Positions 46,278 through 55,874 of a DNA stretch of 64,000 nt are shown one piece after another (position 1 is the first letter of the stretch; each line of letters opens with the position of its first letter). The stretch is from contig CAWELJ010000004.1 in the NCBI GenBank assembly GCA_963809825.1, forward strand, positions 310,001 to 374,000. Reading direction: 5' to 3'. The notes under the pieces were generated by a model. That model did not search any database. It was not told the DNA's origin and worked only from the letters and a program-made list of their open reading frames with translations. The stretch comes from Bog-473 sp963809825 (GTDB taxonomy: Bacteria > Actinomycetota > Acidimicrobiia > Acidimicrobiales > RAAP-2). Position numbers and translations under genes: made by a program.

Positions 46278-49200
46278 GTGACAAGCTGTCGCTCGACCTG
46301 TCAGAACCTCCCCGCCGACTACGACATGGTCCTCTACGGCCCGCCGACCACGCAGTTGTCGAACACCCCGCAGCAAACCACCGCCGGGGTGACCGACACG
46401 CCACCGGCGAACCAGTCCTCGGGCGGCCAGCAGAGCGCGCCGGCGCAGGGTGTCCTGCCGATCCTCTCGACCTTGCCCGTGCAGGCGGTCTCGTCGAGCC
46501 GCGGCCAGACGCCCGAGCAGATCACGACCCCGCCCCTGACCGGCGGGACCTACCTGGTGCAGGTCACCGGCTTCAACGGGGCCTACAGCACGACGGCCCC
46601 CTACGCCCTGCGCTCCCAGCTGATCCAGACGGCGGCGTCGCCGTCGTGCTCGGTGCCCGCGACCTACGCCAACGACGCGCTCACGCAGAACGTGGCCGTG
46701 CCCAGCGCCGGCCAGCCCCTCGCCGAGACCTGGAGCGTCTCCGGCGGCTGGACGCTGCAGCAGCCCCCGGCCGGCGTCAACACGCTCTTCCTGGTCAACC
46801 CCGACCGCCTCTACGACGCCTACGGGCAGTCGTCCAGCGGTGGTCACCCCGGTGTCAACGACGTCCTGCACCAGCTCACGACCACCATCAACAGTGGCGC
46901 CGGCGGCATGGTCGGAGCCATCGTCCCGGTCGAGGGCGATGCGCAGACGTCCGCCGACTACACCGCATGGGACGCCAGCCCGTGTTCGGTCCAAGCGGCC
47001 AACAAGGTGGCCGGCGACATCAGCGCCACGGTGCGCAATCTGGAGGCGGCCTACCCGACGATCAGCAACATCGTCGTCGTCGGCGCGGACGACCAGATCC
47101 CCATGGCCCGGGTGCCCGACACCACCGTCTCGGACAACGAGAGCGACTACGCGGCCAGCACCCTGCCGGGGGTCAACGACCAGCTGTCGTCCGCGCTCAG
47201 CCAGGGCTACTTCCTGAGCGACGACCCCTACGCCTCGCCCAATCCGCTCGGCGTGGGCGGCCAGACCCTCTACGCGCCGTCGCTGGCCATCGGGCGCCTG
47301 GTCGAGTCGCCGACCCAGATCGACAACGCGCTGTCGCGCTTCCAGTCCAGCAACGGTCAGCTCAACGCGACCTCGGGCCTGTCCACCGGCTACGACTTCC
47401 TGACCCAGGGTGCCAACGCCATCGCAGCGTCGTTGAGCGGTCCTCTCGGTGCGGCCAACGTGTCGAAGCTGATCAGCAACTCTTGGTCCAAGTCCGACCT
47501 GCTCAGCGCCATCGACGGCGGGACACCCACCAATCCGTCACAGGCACCGACGGTCGCCTCCATCAACGCGCACTTCGACTTCGGTCGCGCCCTCTCGGCG
47601 CAAGGCAACTCGAGCGGGTTCAACAGCGAGATCCTCTCCACCGACGAGGTGCGCAACGCGGATGCGAGCAACGAGATCTCGCAGGAGAGACTGCTCTTCT
47701 CGCTGGGCTGCCACTCGGGGCTCCACATTCCGACCAACGAGATCTCCAATGTCGTCCCCGGCGGCGTGGACTCCTGGGCCTCGACCTTCGCAGACGAGGG
47801 AGCCATCTGGGTGGGCAACACCGGCTACGGCTACGCCAACGACCAGTACATCGCCTACTCGGCCAAGCTCATGGGGCTCCTCGCCCAGAGCCTCGACGGC
47901 TCGGTGTCCATTGGGGACGCGCTGTCCCAGGCCAAGCAGCTCTACGCGGCGCAGACCGGCGTGCTCGATCCGTTCGACCTCAAGGCCGATATGGAGTCGA
48001 CCTACTACGGCATGCCCAACTACACGCTCAGCGGCCTGGCGCACCCGAGCACCAACTCGGCCGCGGCTGTCCCGCAGCTGACGCTGGGGCACGACCCGGC
48101 CACAGGATTGCAGACGTCCTCTATCAGTCTCAGCCAGTCCGTCGGCCCGAACCCGAACCAGCTGGGCACCGTGAACCCGCCCGAGGGCGGGACCTACTAC
48201 GAGGTCAACAACTCCACCCTGGAGCAGACCACGGCCGGCTACCCCATTGAGCCGCTGAGCACCATCGACGTCACCATCCCGGGTGCGAACGGCACGCTCG
48301 GCTCCGTGGCGCACGGGGCGCTCATCACCGGGCTCACCTCGACCGACGTGGGCGGAGTCACGCCGTCGATCGCCCAGGCGAGCAGCGACACCTCGGGGCC
48401 CGAGAACCAGATCTCCCAGTACGAGACCTCGTTCCCGGCCACGCTCCAGCGGGTAGCGACCTACCAGCTCTTCGGCGCCACCGGCGCCCCGGTGGCGCAT
48501 CAGGCCGTCGACCTCATCACGGGCCAGTTCATCCCCGACCCCGGCAACCCGGGCACGGGCAACCAGAGGCTGTTCACCAACCTTTCCTCGACGGTGGAGT
48601 ACACGCCGCCGACCGACACGAACTTCGCGCCCCCGACCATCGACGAGGCAACGGGCGTCGTGGTGACGGGCTCGGGCAGCTCGTCGGCCAACTTCAACGT
48701 CGTGGCCACTCCGGCTCCCGGTGGCAGCCCCATCAGGGAGGTGCTGGTCCTCTTCACCGACTCCGCCAGCCCGGGCACGTGGACGCCCGTCTCTCTGACC
48801 CTCGGGGCCAGTGGTGCGTGGACCGGCGGGGCCCCGGCTCCCGCCAGCGGCAAGATCTCCTACATCGTCCAGGCAGTGGACGGGGACGGCAACGTCTCCA
48901 TGAACTCCAACAAGGGCATCTCGTTCAACCAGGTCCAGGCCAGCCAGGTCCACAGCACCGGGCTGGGCGCCGGGCTGAGCGCGGCCCTGGCGCCAGCGAC
49001 GAACGCGGTCACCGAGACCAACGGCTTCTTCAACGGCCCGGTCCTTCTGACCTTCACGGGTGACCCCGGCGCCACCGTCACCTACCAGGTGGACGGCGGC
49101 TTCTCGCACACCGTGGGGCTCGACCTGAACGGTCACGGGTCGATCACGGTGCTCGGTGACGGGACGCACGTGATCACTGCGTCGGATACGGGCAACCAGC

Positions 49201-50789
49201 TGACCCAGGTGGTGCAGATCGACGGCACCGGACCGACGATCTCGAGCTCCATCAGTGCGCCCAATTCGGGCAACGGGTGGACGAGCGGGGGGACCCTCTT
49301 GAACGTCTCGGCCTCCGACACCGGCTCGGGCGTCGCCTCGCTGACCTACCAGCCTTCTGGCGGGCAGCCGACCGCGGTCACCGGGCCGATCACCGTTCCG
49401 GCGGGGATCACGACCTACACGCTGGCCGCCACCGACTTCGTCGGGAACACGAGCACGGCCTTGGTCACGACGAAGGTTGACTCGGCTGCGCCGAGTGGCA
49501 TGCAGTGCACCCCTGCCGTGGCTCCCGCCACCTGGTTCGGGAGCGACCAAACTGTCACGTGTACCGGCACCGACGCGGAGTCGGGCATCTCCGGGGGGAC
49601 GTCCAGCACCGGAAGCGTGACGCTGTCCACCTCGGTGCCGGCGGGGACTTCCACGTCCAACGCCTCCACGGCGGCCGGACAGCTCTGTGACAACGTCGAC
49701 AACTGCACGCCGATCCCGGCCATCACGGGCTTCATGATCGACAGGGCGCCACCGACCGTCTCGTGTACCTCGGCCGACTCCAACTGGCACGGAGGCGCGG
49801 TGACCTTCACGTGCACGGCGAGCGACCCCGGCTCGGGCCTGGCCAATCCCGCCCAGGCCAGTGTCACGCTCACCGCGTCGGCTCCCGCGGGGACCACCAA
49901 CCCGAACGCCTCGACGAACTCGGTCCAGGTCTGCGACAACGTGGGCAACTGCGCCACGGCGGGACCGATAACCGGCGTAAAGATCGACAACGCGGCACCG
50001 ACCGTGTCCTGCCCGCCGGCCGACTCCAACTGGCACACGGGCACCGTGACGTTCATCTGCACGGCGAGCGACCCGGTTTCGGGCCTGGCCAACCCCGCCC
50101 AGTCGAGCGTGACGCTCACGGCGTCGGCTCCGGCGGGGACCACCAACCCGAACGCCTCGACGAACTCGGTGCAGGTCTGCGACAACGCGGGCAACTGCGC
50201 CACGGCGGGTCCGATCACCGGCGTCAAGATCGACAACCTGGCACCGACGGTCTCCTGCCCGTCGGCGGACTCCAACTGGCACACGGGCACCGTGACGTTC
50301 ACCTGCACGGCGAGCGACTCGGGCTCGGGCCTGTCCAACCCCGCCCAGTCCACCGTGACGCTCACGGCGTCAATCGCGGTGGGCACCGCCAACTCGAACG
50401 TCTCGACGAATTCGGTCCAGGTCTGCGACAACGCGGGCAACTGCGCCACGGCGGGTCCGATCACCGGCGTCAAGATCGACAACCTGGCACCGACGGTGTC
50501 CTGCCCGTCGGCCGACTCCAACTGGCACAAGGGCACGGTGACGTTCAACTGCACGGCGAACGACCCGGGCTCGGGCCTGTCCAACCCCGCCCAGTCCACC
50601 GTGACGCTCACGGCGTCAATCGCGGTGGGCACCGCCAACTCGAACGTCTCGACGAAATTCCGGTCCAGGTCTGCGACAACGTGGGCAACTGCGCCACGGC
50701 GGGTCCGATCACCGGCGTCAAGATCGACAACGTGGCACCGACGGTCTCCTGCCCGTCGGCCGACTCCAACTGGCACACTGGCACGGTGA
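46278..50789 (+). CDS. Giant secreted protein, main body: C25-like caspase-fold peptidase and Ig-like repeats
   Basis: 1503-codon open frame that is really the middle of the gene beginning at 42493; its ATG is probably not a start. Residues about 160-620 resemble gingipain-type C25 peptidases: NTLFLVNPDRLYDAYG, NIVVVGADDQIPMARVPD, candidate catalytic His432 (SINAHFDFGRAL) and Cys478 (LLFSLGCHSGLHIP). Then beta-rich Ig-like domains and, from 49751, tandem 82-residue repeats (APTVSCPSADSNWHTGTVTF). Near 50654-50660 the fourth repeat gains two bases (CGAATTCGG in other copies, CGAAATTCCGG here) and the frame leaves the coding sequence. Cell-surface or released; substrate unknown. Confidence 0.75.
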   Translation: MTSCRSTCQNLPADYDMVLYGPPTTQLSNTPQQTTAGVTDTPPANQSSGGQQSAPAQGVLPILSTLPVQAVSSSRGQTPEQITTPPLTGGTYLVQVTGFNGAYSTTAPYALRSQLIQTAASPSCSVPATYANDALTQNVAVPSAGQPLAETWSVSGGWTLQQPPAGVNTLFLVNPDRLYDAYGQSSSGGHPGVNDVLHQLTTTINSGAGGMVGAIVPVEGDAQTSADYTAWDASPCSVQAANKVAGDISATVRNLEAAYPTISNIVVVGADDQIPMARVPDTTVSDNESDYAASTLPGVNDQLSSALSQGYFLSDDPYASPNPLGVGGQTLYAPSLAIGRLVESPTQIDNALSRFQSSNGQLNATSGLSTGYDFLTQGANAIAASLSGPLGAANVSKLISNSWSKSDLLSAIDGGTPTNPSQAPTVASINAHFDFGRALSAQGNSSGFNSEILSTDEVRNADASNEISQERLLFSLGCHSGLHIPTNEISNVVPGGVDSWASTFADEGAIWVGNTGYGYANDQYIAYSAKLMGLLAQSLDGSVSIGDALSQAKQLYAAQTGVLDPFDLKADMESTYYGMPNYTLSGLAHPSTNSAAAVPQLTLGHDPATGLQTSSISLSQSVGPNPNQLGTVNPPEGGTYYEVNNSTLEQTTAGYPIEPLSTIDVTIPGANGTLGSVAHGALITGLTSTDVGGVTPSIAQASSDTSGPENQISQYETSFPATLQRVATYQLFGATGAPVAHQAVDLITGQFIPDPGNPGTGNQRLFTNLSSTVEYTPPTDTNFAPPTIDEATGVVVTGSGSSSANFNVVATPAPGGSPIREVLVLFTDSASPGTWTPVSLTLGASGAWTGGAPAPASGKISYIVQAVDGDGNVSMNSNKGISFNQVQASQVHSTGLGAGLSAALAPATNAVTETNGFFNGPVLLTFTGDPGATVTYQVDGGFSHTVGLDLNGHGSITVLGDGTHVITASDTGNQLTQVVQIDGTGPTISSSISAPNSGNGWTSGGTLLNVSASDTGSGVASLTYQPSGGQPTAVTGPITVPAGITTYTLAATDFVGNTSTALVTTKVDSAAPSGMQCTPAVAPATWFGSDQTVTCTGTDAESGISGGTSSTGSVTLSTSVPAGTSTSNASTAAGQLCDNVDNCTPIPAITGFMIDRAPPTVSCTSADSNWHGGAVTFTCTASDPGSGLANPAQASVTLTASAPAGTTNPNASTNSVQVCDNVGNCATAGPITGVKIDNAAPTVSCPPADSNWHTGTVTFICTASDPVSGLANPAQSSVTLTASAPAGTTNPNASTNSVQVCDNAGNCATAGPITGVKIDNLAPTVSCPSADSNWHTGTVTFTCTASDSGSGLSNPAQSTVTLTASIAVGTANSNVSTNSVQVCDNAGNCATAGPITGVKIDNLAPTVSCPSADSNWHKGTVTFNCTANDPGSGLSNPAQSTVTLTASIAVGTANSNVSTKFRSRSATTWATAPRRVRSPASRSTTWHRRSPARRPTPTGTLAR

Positions 50790-50983
50790 CCTTCACGTGC
50801 ACGGCGAGCGACGCGGCGTCGGGCCTGGCCAACCCGGCCCAGTCCAGCATCACGCTCACAGCTTCCATCGCGGCCGGCACCGCCAACCCGAACGTCTCGA
50901 CGAACTCGGTCCAGGCTTGCGACAAGGCAGGCAACGGTGCCACCGCGGGGCCGATCATCGGTGTGAAGATCGACAAGTTCCCT
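49751..50983 (+). repeat. Five tandem 246-bp Ig-like repeats
   Basis: Units begin ACCGACBGT at 49751, 49997, 50243, 50489 and 50737. The first three intervals are exactly 246 bp (82 codons); the fourth is 248 because of the two-base gain that breaks the frame. Each unit carries paired Cys (SC..., TCTA, VCDN, NCAT) as in disulfide-bearing extracellular Ig-like domains. Confidence 0.9.
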
Positions 50984-51538
50984 CGGCTCCTACCATCACG
51001 ATCACGAACCCGGCCAACAATGCGGTGTTCACGTTGGGCCAGCCCGAGCTGGCCACCTACGGCTGCGCCGATGGTGGGTCGGGGGTTGCCTCGTGCACTG
51101 CCGTGAGCGGGACCACAAACATCGCTAGTGGGACGACGCTGCCGACGAACCAAATCGGCTCGCACACCATAAAGGTCACGGCGACTTCGAAAACCGGCCA
51201 GGTCATGACGCTGAGCGCCACCTACGTGATCACATACAAGATCTGCAACTTCGCCGGGCCCTTCGTCCCGCTGGGGTGCTGCGGTCGTCTTCTCCGTGAC
51301 GCTCTGCAACTACAGCGGGGTCAACGTCGGGGCCTCGACCCTGTCCATCACGGCGCTCAACGTCGACGGCACCAGGGCTCCCAATCCCGTGCTCAAGAAC
51401 ACGTTCGTGTGGACCTCGGGCCTCAAGGTGTACAGCTATGCGATGCTGTCAAACGGTCTGGCGAAGGGCAGTCACGTGTTGAACGTCTCGGTCACCGGGG
51501 ACCCGGTGACCCATGCGTTGAGTTTCACGCTGAAGTGA
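50655..51538 (+). pseudogene. Giant secreted protein, frame-shifted C-terminal part
   Basis: Continuation after the shift: VQVCDNVGNCATAGPITGVK in one frame, then from about 50980 APTITITNPANNAVFTLGQP in the next, and from about 51285 VTLCNYSGVNVGASTLSITA in a third, ending HALSFTLK at 51538. Contains the last 82-residue repeat and a final Ig-like domain. No LPxTG motif or C-terminal membrane helix is seen, so anchoring is unclear. Confidence 0.6.
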
Positions 51539-51557
51539 GGGCAAGGAAGGGATCACC

Positions 51558-53205
51558 CTGACGCTGCGAGATGATCCTCCCGACGCCACGGTGGGCACGC
51601 GGGGTGCGCTGCGCCCCTACGTGTCCCGCCTGGCGGCGGAGTGGATCGCCACGCGGGCCGATGAGACGGCTCGTGTGGTGCCCGGGACCCTCGTATCCGC
51701 CGACATCTCGGGGTTCACGAGCCTGCCTCGCTGAGCGGCTCTCGTCCATGGGCCGGCGCGGCGCGGAGGAGTTGACGGACGTCCTCAACTCGTGCTTCGA
51801 CTCCATGATCCGCACCTGCGCGGCGGAGGGTGGCGACATCATCAAATTGGGCGGGCGACGCGGTCCTCGTCCTGTTCACGGGCGAGGGAGACGCCAGCCG
51901 GGCCTGCCGGGCCTCGCACGCCATGCGGGCAATTATCGCCAAGCCGGTGCAGCAGCGCGACGGGGGATCGGTGCGGCTCGGCATCTCCATCGGGGTGCAC
52001 CGGGGCGAGTTCCCCGTCTTCTTGCCCCACGGGGTCCATCGAGAGCTCCTGCTGTACCCGCACCTGAACGTCTCTGTCACCCTGCAGCGTGAGTCCGACG
52101 CACAGGCCGGCGAGATCCAGATCAGCGCCGCGGCTCGCCGAGCGGATGCCCGCCCGGGTTGTCGGTGCCCCCTTCGAGGGCGGTTTCCTCCTCCGGCGCA
52201 ATCCCGAGCCACAGGCGGACGCACCGAGTCCGGAGGAACCGGACTGGGCCCGGGCGGACCTCGAGCGGCTCATTCCGCTCGAGCAGCGGCTGGGCATCGA
52301 GGCGCAGGGTGTCGGGGAGCACCGCCAGGCGACCATCGCATTCCTGTGTTTCAAACACACCGACGAGGCCATCGCACGCCATGGTCTCGAGCGGGTCGGA
52401 TCGCTCCTCCAGGACCTGGCCGACGCCACGGCCGGCGCGGTGGCCCGGCACGGGGTGCACTGGCTCTCCAGCGACGTCTACGGCGACGGCGGCAAGCTGA
52501 TCCTGGCCGGCGGCGTCCCTGTCGCCGGCGTCAACGACGACGAGCATCTGGTGCGTGCCGGTGCGCGACATCATCGATGCCACGACGGGGCTCGAGCTGC
52601 GCGCCGGGGTCAACCGTGGCGTCGTTTTCGCCGGGAACCTCGGGTCGGAGGCCCGCCTGCAGGATACGGTGATGGGGGATGCGGTGAACCTGGCGGCACG
52701 ACTGATGCAGCGGGCCGGACCGCAGGAGGTGGTCGTGAGCCAGGAAGTCCTGGCCCGGTGTCGGTCGCGGCTGTCGCTCACCCGGCTCGAGCCCTTCCTC
52801 GTCAAGGGGAAGGAGGCGATGATCGACGTGGCCGTCGTGCACGACGTCACCGACGAGGCGGTGGACGAGATCGATCGGCCGTTCCCTCTCATCGGGCGCG
52901 ACGCGGAGCTGGCCCAACTGCTCGAGCAGGCCCGTGGCGCCATCGCCGGGCGCGGCGGCGCGGTGGAGATCGTCGGCTCCGTCGGCACCGGCAAGACGCG
53001 GTTGGCGGCCGAGCTACGCCTCGTTTGCGACGGCATGGGCATGGGGATCTCGCGCTGGTCGTGCCAGCCCTTCTCCCAGTCCAAGCCGTACGGCGTCATG
53101 GAGCCGCTGCTGCGGCGAACGCTGGGCCTGCCCCACGATCTCCCACGGGCCGACGTCGGCGCGACCCTGACGGACCTCGGCGACGTGCCACGTGCCCAAG
53201 CTGTC
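51558..53205 (+). pseudogene. Double class III nucleotide-cyclase domains plus start of ATPase (five frameshifts)
   Basis: Begins 19 bases after the surface-protein stop, after AAGGAAGG; the first codon is unclear (CTG at 51558). First cyclase domain: VSADISGFT, then AERLSSMGRRGAEELTDVLN and GGDIIKLGG/GDAVLVLF, with both metal Asp and the base-binding Lys. Second: IAFLCFKHTDEAIARHG (metal Asp lost), VYGDGGKLILAGG, and TVMGDAVNLAARL with the catalytic Asn-Arg-type region. Then RPFPLIGRDAELAQLLEQ and Walker A GSVGTGKTRLAAEL. Shifts near 51725, 51850, 52130, 52560 and 53195 are each a net +1; four are a single base lengthening a short run. Same domain order as mammalian soluble adenylyl cyclase. 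Confidence 0.7.
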
Positions 53206-55384
53206 GCCTTGGCTCCCGCTCATCGCCGGTCCGTTCGCCGCCGACGTCGAGCCGACACGCGAGAGCGACGAGATCGTGCCGTCGTTCCGCCGTGCCCGGG
53301 CCCACGAGGCGGTGGCGACCTTCCTCGCCGTGGTCATAGCCCAACCCCAACTGATCGTCCTCGAGGACACGCAGTGGGCGGACGAGGCATCGCTCGACCC
53401 TGTGGGCGTCCTGGCCGCCGAGGGGCGGAAACGGCCGTGGCTGTTGTGCGCCACGAGCCACGGCCCCGACCCGTCGGTGGCGGAAGCGCAACGGATCGAC
53501 CTCCAGCCCCTCGACGCGGGGGACGCAGCGTCGCTGGCCCTGTCCACGCCGGCCGGGAAGGCCATGGACGCGGGCGTGATGACGAACCTTCTCGAGCGGG
53601 CCCACGGCAACGGCGGCCGGTTCGTCGTGGAGCTCATGGCGGCGAGCGAGAGTGGCGCGGCGAGATCATCCCCGACACCGTCGAGGCCCTGCTCACGACC
53701 AGGCTCGACGCGTCTCTCCGGCCGATCGCGGCCTGGTCCAGGACGCATCGGTGTTCGGAATGGACATCGACCTGGCCCTGCTGGGGTCGGTGCTCGGCGA
53801 GCCGGCCGCCGAGGCGTCGCGGTGGGAGCGCCTGTCCTCACTGGTGCGGCCCGTGGCGCCGGAGTGTTCCGCTTCGGTCACGATCTCTTCCGTCAGACGA
53901 TCTACGAGGGCGTGTCGTTCCGCCGGCGCCGTGAGCTCCACATCCGCATCGGTGACCTGCTCGAGACCCGGGTGGACACCAGGGAGCAGGCCGCCCTGCT
54001 CGCCATGCACTACCACCTAGCCGAGGCGCACGGACCGGCCTGGACGTACCTGGTCAGCGCGGGCAAGCAGGCCGACGGGCTCTATGCCAACGTCGAGGCC
54101 GCCACGTTCTTCGAGCAGGCCCTCGGTCACGCCACCCACCTGCCCGAGCTGGACCCCGAGGACAAGGAGCGGGTGGCGGAGTCCCTAGGGGACATCCGTG
54201 AGCGGTCCGGTGATCACGATGATGCCGCCGCCGCCTACGCGGAGGCCCGTTCCTTCGCGCCGGCCGATCCGTGGGCGCGGGCACGATTGTGGCGCAAGAC
54301 CGGCGTGCTCTACGAGCACCGGAGCAAGTACTCCTCGGCGCTCCGCCTCTACGGTCGGGCCCGGCGGCTCCTCTCCGATGCCGGCATCGCCGTCGATCCC
54401 GAGCTGGCCGAGATCGAGGTGGCCTATGCCGGCGTCCGCTTCCGGCAGGGCAAGTACCGGGAGTGCATGGTGCGGGCGGCGCTGGCCCGTAAGGAGGCGG
54501 AGGCGTCGGGACACCGCTCCGGGCTCGGCCACGCACTCCAGCTCCTCGACCTCTGTGCCATCTCGATCGAGGAGAACAACGGGGCCTTCGGGCACCGGGC
54601 CCTGGCCATCTTCGAGGAGCTCGGGGACCTGATCGGCCAGTCCAACGTGCTGAACAACCTGGGGACGGCCGCGTTTTACCAGGGCCAATGGCTCGAGGCG
54701 CTCGACCTGTACCAGCGGGCCGCCGAGGTGTGCGGACGCGCCGGTGACATGCTGCGCAAGGGACAGCCGCAGAACAACATGGCCGAGATCTTCATCGACC
54801 AGGGGAGGGTCGGCGAGGCAGAGGAGCTCCTGATGGAGTTACGGACCAATTGGGAGCGGCTGCCCTACCCCTTCGGGGTCGGCGTGGCGACGCTCAACCT
54901 GGGCCGCGCCGCGCTGCGCGCCGGTGACTTCGACCGGGCGGACACCATGTTCGCCGACGCCAGGGGGCAGTTCGACGAGATGGATTCGCGCTACTACCTC
55001 TCCGAGTGCGAGCTCTCCATGCTGGAGCTGCGGCTGAGGACGCGAGCGGGCGGGGACGACGTCGCCGACGTCGAGCAGGTGTCGGCGGACATCGACGCCC
55101 GCGAGGGCGACCCGTACCTGGCCTATCCGTTGGCGAGGATGATGGCGGTGGCGCTCGCCCGTGGGGGCGACCCGAAGCGCGCGCTCGAGGTCGTCAGCGA
55201 GTCCGTCAATGCGGCCGAGGTGGCGGGTTACCTCTTCGACCTGGCCGGGGGCCTGCGGATCCGGGTCGCCCTGGCAACGCTGGCGGGCCGCCAGCCCGGG
55301 GCCGACGACCAGTCCCGATCGGACAACCTCTTCGCGACCCTGGGGGTGATCGACCCGCCGACCTGGGACCTGGACTCGGCCTGA
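53192..55384 (+). CDS. ATPase/TPR part of the double-cyclase protein
   Basis: 730-codon frame continuing the cyclase gene; the ATG at 53192 is probably internal. Walker B-like LIVLEDTQWADEASLDP near the start, then a section (about 53655-53870) where the true sequence (GEIIPDTVEALLTTRLDA, LVQDASVFGMDIDLALLGSV) lies in other frames before the frame returns at VFRFGHDLFRQTIYEGVSF. From about 54000 to the end are TPR-like helices (YSSALRLYGRARRLL, GQWLEALDLYQRAAEVCGRA). Probably couples a signal bound by the ATPase/TPR part to cAMP production in the cytoplasm. Confidence 0.75.
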   Translation: MPKLSPWLPLIAGPFAADVEPTRESDEIVPSFRRARAHEAVATFLAVVIAQPQLIVLEDTQWADEASLDPVGVLAAEGRKRPWLLCATSHGPDPSVAEAQRIDLQPLDAGDAASLALSTPAGKAMDAGVMTNLLERAHGNGGRFVVELMAASESGAARSSPTPSRPCSRPGSTRLSGRSRPGPGRIGVRNGHRPGPAGVGARRAGRRGVAVGAPVLTGAARGAGVFRFGHDLFRQTIYEGVSFRRRRELHIRIGDLLETRVDTREQAALLAMHYHLAEAHGPAWTYLVSAGKQADGLYANVEAATFFEQALGHATHLPELDPEDKERVAESLGDIRERSGDHDDAAAAYAEARSFAPADPWARARLWRKTGVLYEHRSKYSSALRLYGRARRLLSDAGIAVDPELAEIEVAYAGVRFRQGKYRECMVRAALARKEAEASGHRSGLGHALQLLDLCAISIEENNGAFGHRALAIFEELGDLIGQSNVLNNLGTAAFYQGQWLEALDLYQRAAEVCGRAGDMLRKGQPQNNMAEIFIDQGRVGEAEELLMELRTNWERLPYPFGVGVATLNLGRAALRAGDFDRADTMFADARGQFDEMDSRYYLSECELSMLELRLRTRAGGDDVADVEQVSADIDAREGDPYLAYPLARMMAVALARGGDPKRALEVVSESVNAAEVAGYLFDLAGGLRIRVALATLAGRQPGADDQSRSDNLFATLGVIDPPTWDLDSA

Positions 55385-55486
55385 GCGCTCCGGATGCTGC
55401 CGGGGCACCGGCGAGCGCCTACGATTGCACCTCGGCCCGCCGGTCGCCGGGATCGTGTTCGTGTCCCGGCCCGACAGCCGCATTTC

Positions 55487-55562
55487 GCCTGGGTAGCTCA
55501 GTCGGTAGAGCAGCGCACTCGTAATGCGCAGGTCAGGAGTTCGAATCTCCTCTCAGGCTCCA
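55487..55562 (+). tRNA. tRNA-Thr (anticodon CGT)
   Basis: Acceptor GCCTGGG pairs with CTCAGGC; anticodon arm GCGCA-CTCGTAA-TGCGC gives CGT; T arm AGGAG-TTCGAAT-CTCCT. Discriminator T and an encoded CCA end it at 55562. It lies between the cyclase gene and the second giant surface protein. Confidence 0.95.
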
Positions 55563-55874
55563 GTTCAGAGGCGGTTTTTGGCACGGGACCGACGTCGATC
55601 CGGTGACCTCACGCGTTTCAGACCGGATTGAAACAATCCTCCGATGTCTCGCCACACCAGCAGCCCCTCTGAGGTGCCACCAGCGTGCTCATCTCCTTGC
55701 TTCAAGGGGTTCCCAGGGGGATCTGGTGTCCGAGAGAACCACCTTCACTACGCCGTTTGGGGGTTGTCCTGTGAAATGGGGGCCGCCATGATGATCCCGG
55801 CGACAGGGGCGTAGGCGGTTCCTCTCGTCTTGGCCACCAGGCTTGTGCGGCCTGGTGGAAGAAGGGGAACGGCG
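55563..55874. other. Gene-free stretch between tRNA-Thr and the second surface-protein gene
   Basis: 312 bases, less GC-rich than the flanks, with no credible gene and no integrase. It ends in GAAGGGG seven bases before the ATG at 55875. No riboswitch was recognised. Confidence 0.4.

Noticed and set aside
47538..50282. 914-codon minus-strand frame opposite the C25-type protein
   Set aside because: It is Arg/Val/Gly/Asp-rich antisense sequence that repeats with the plus-strand Ig repeats; no independent motif or start signal.
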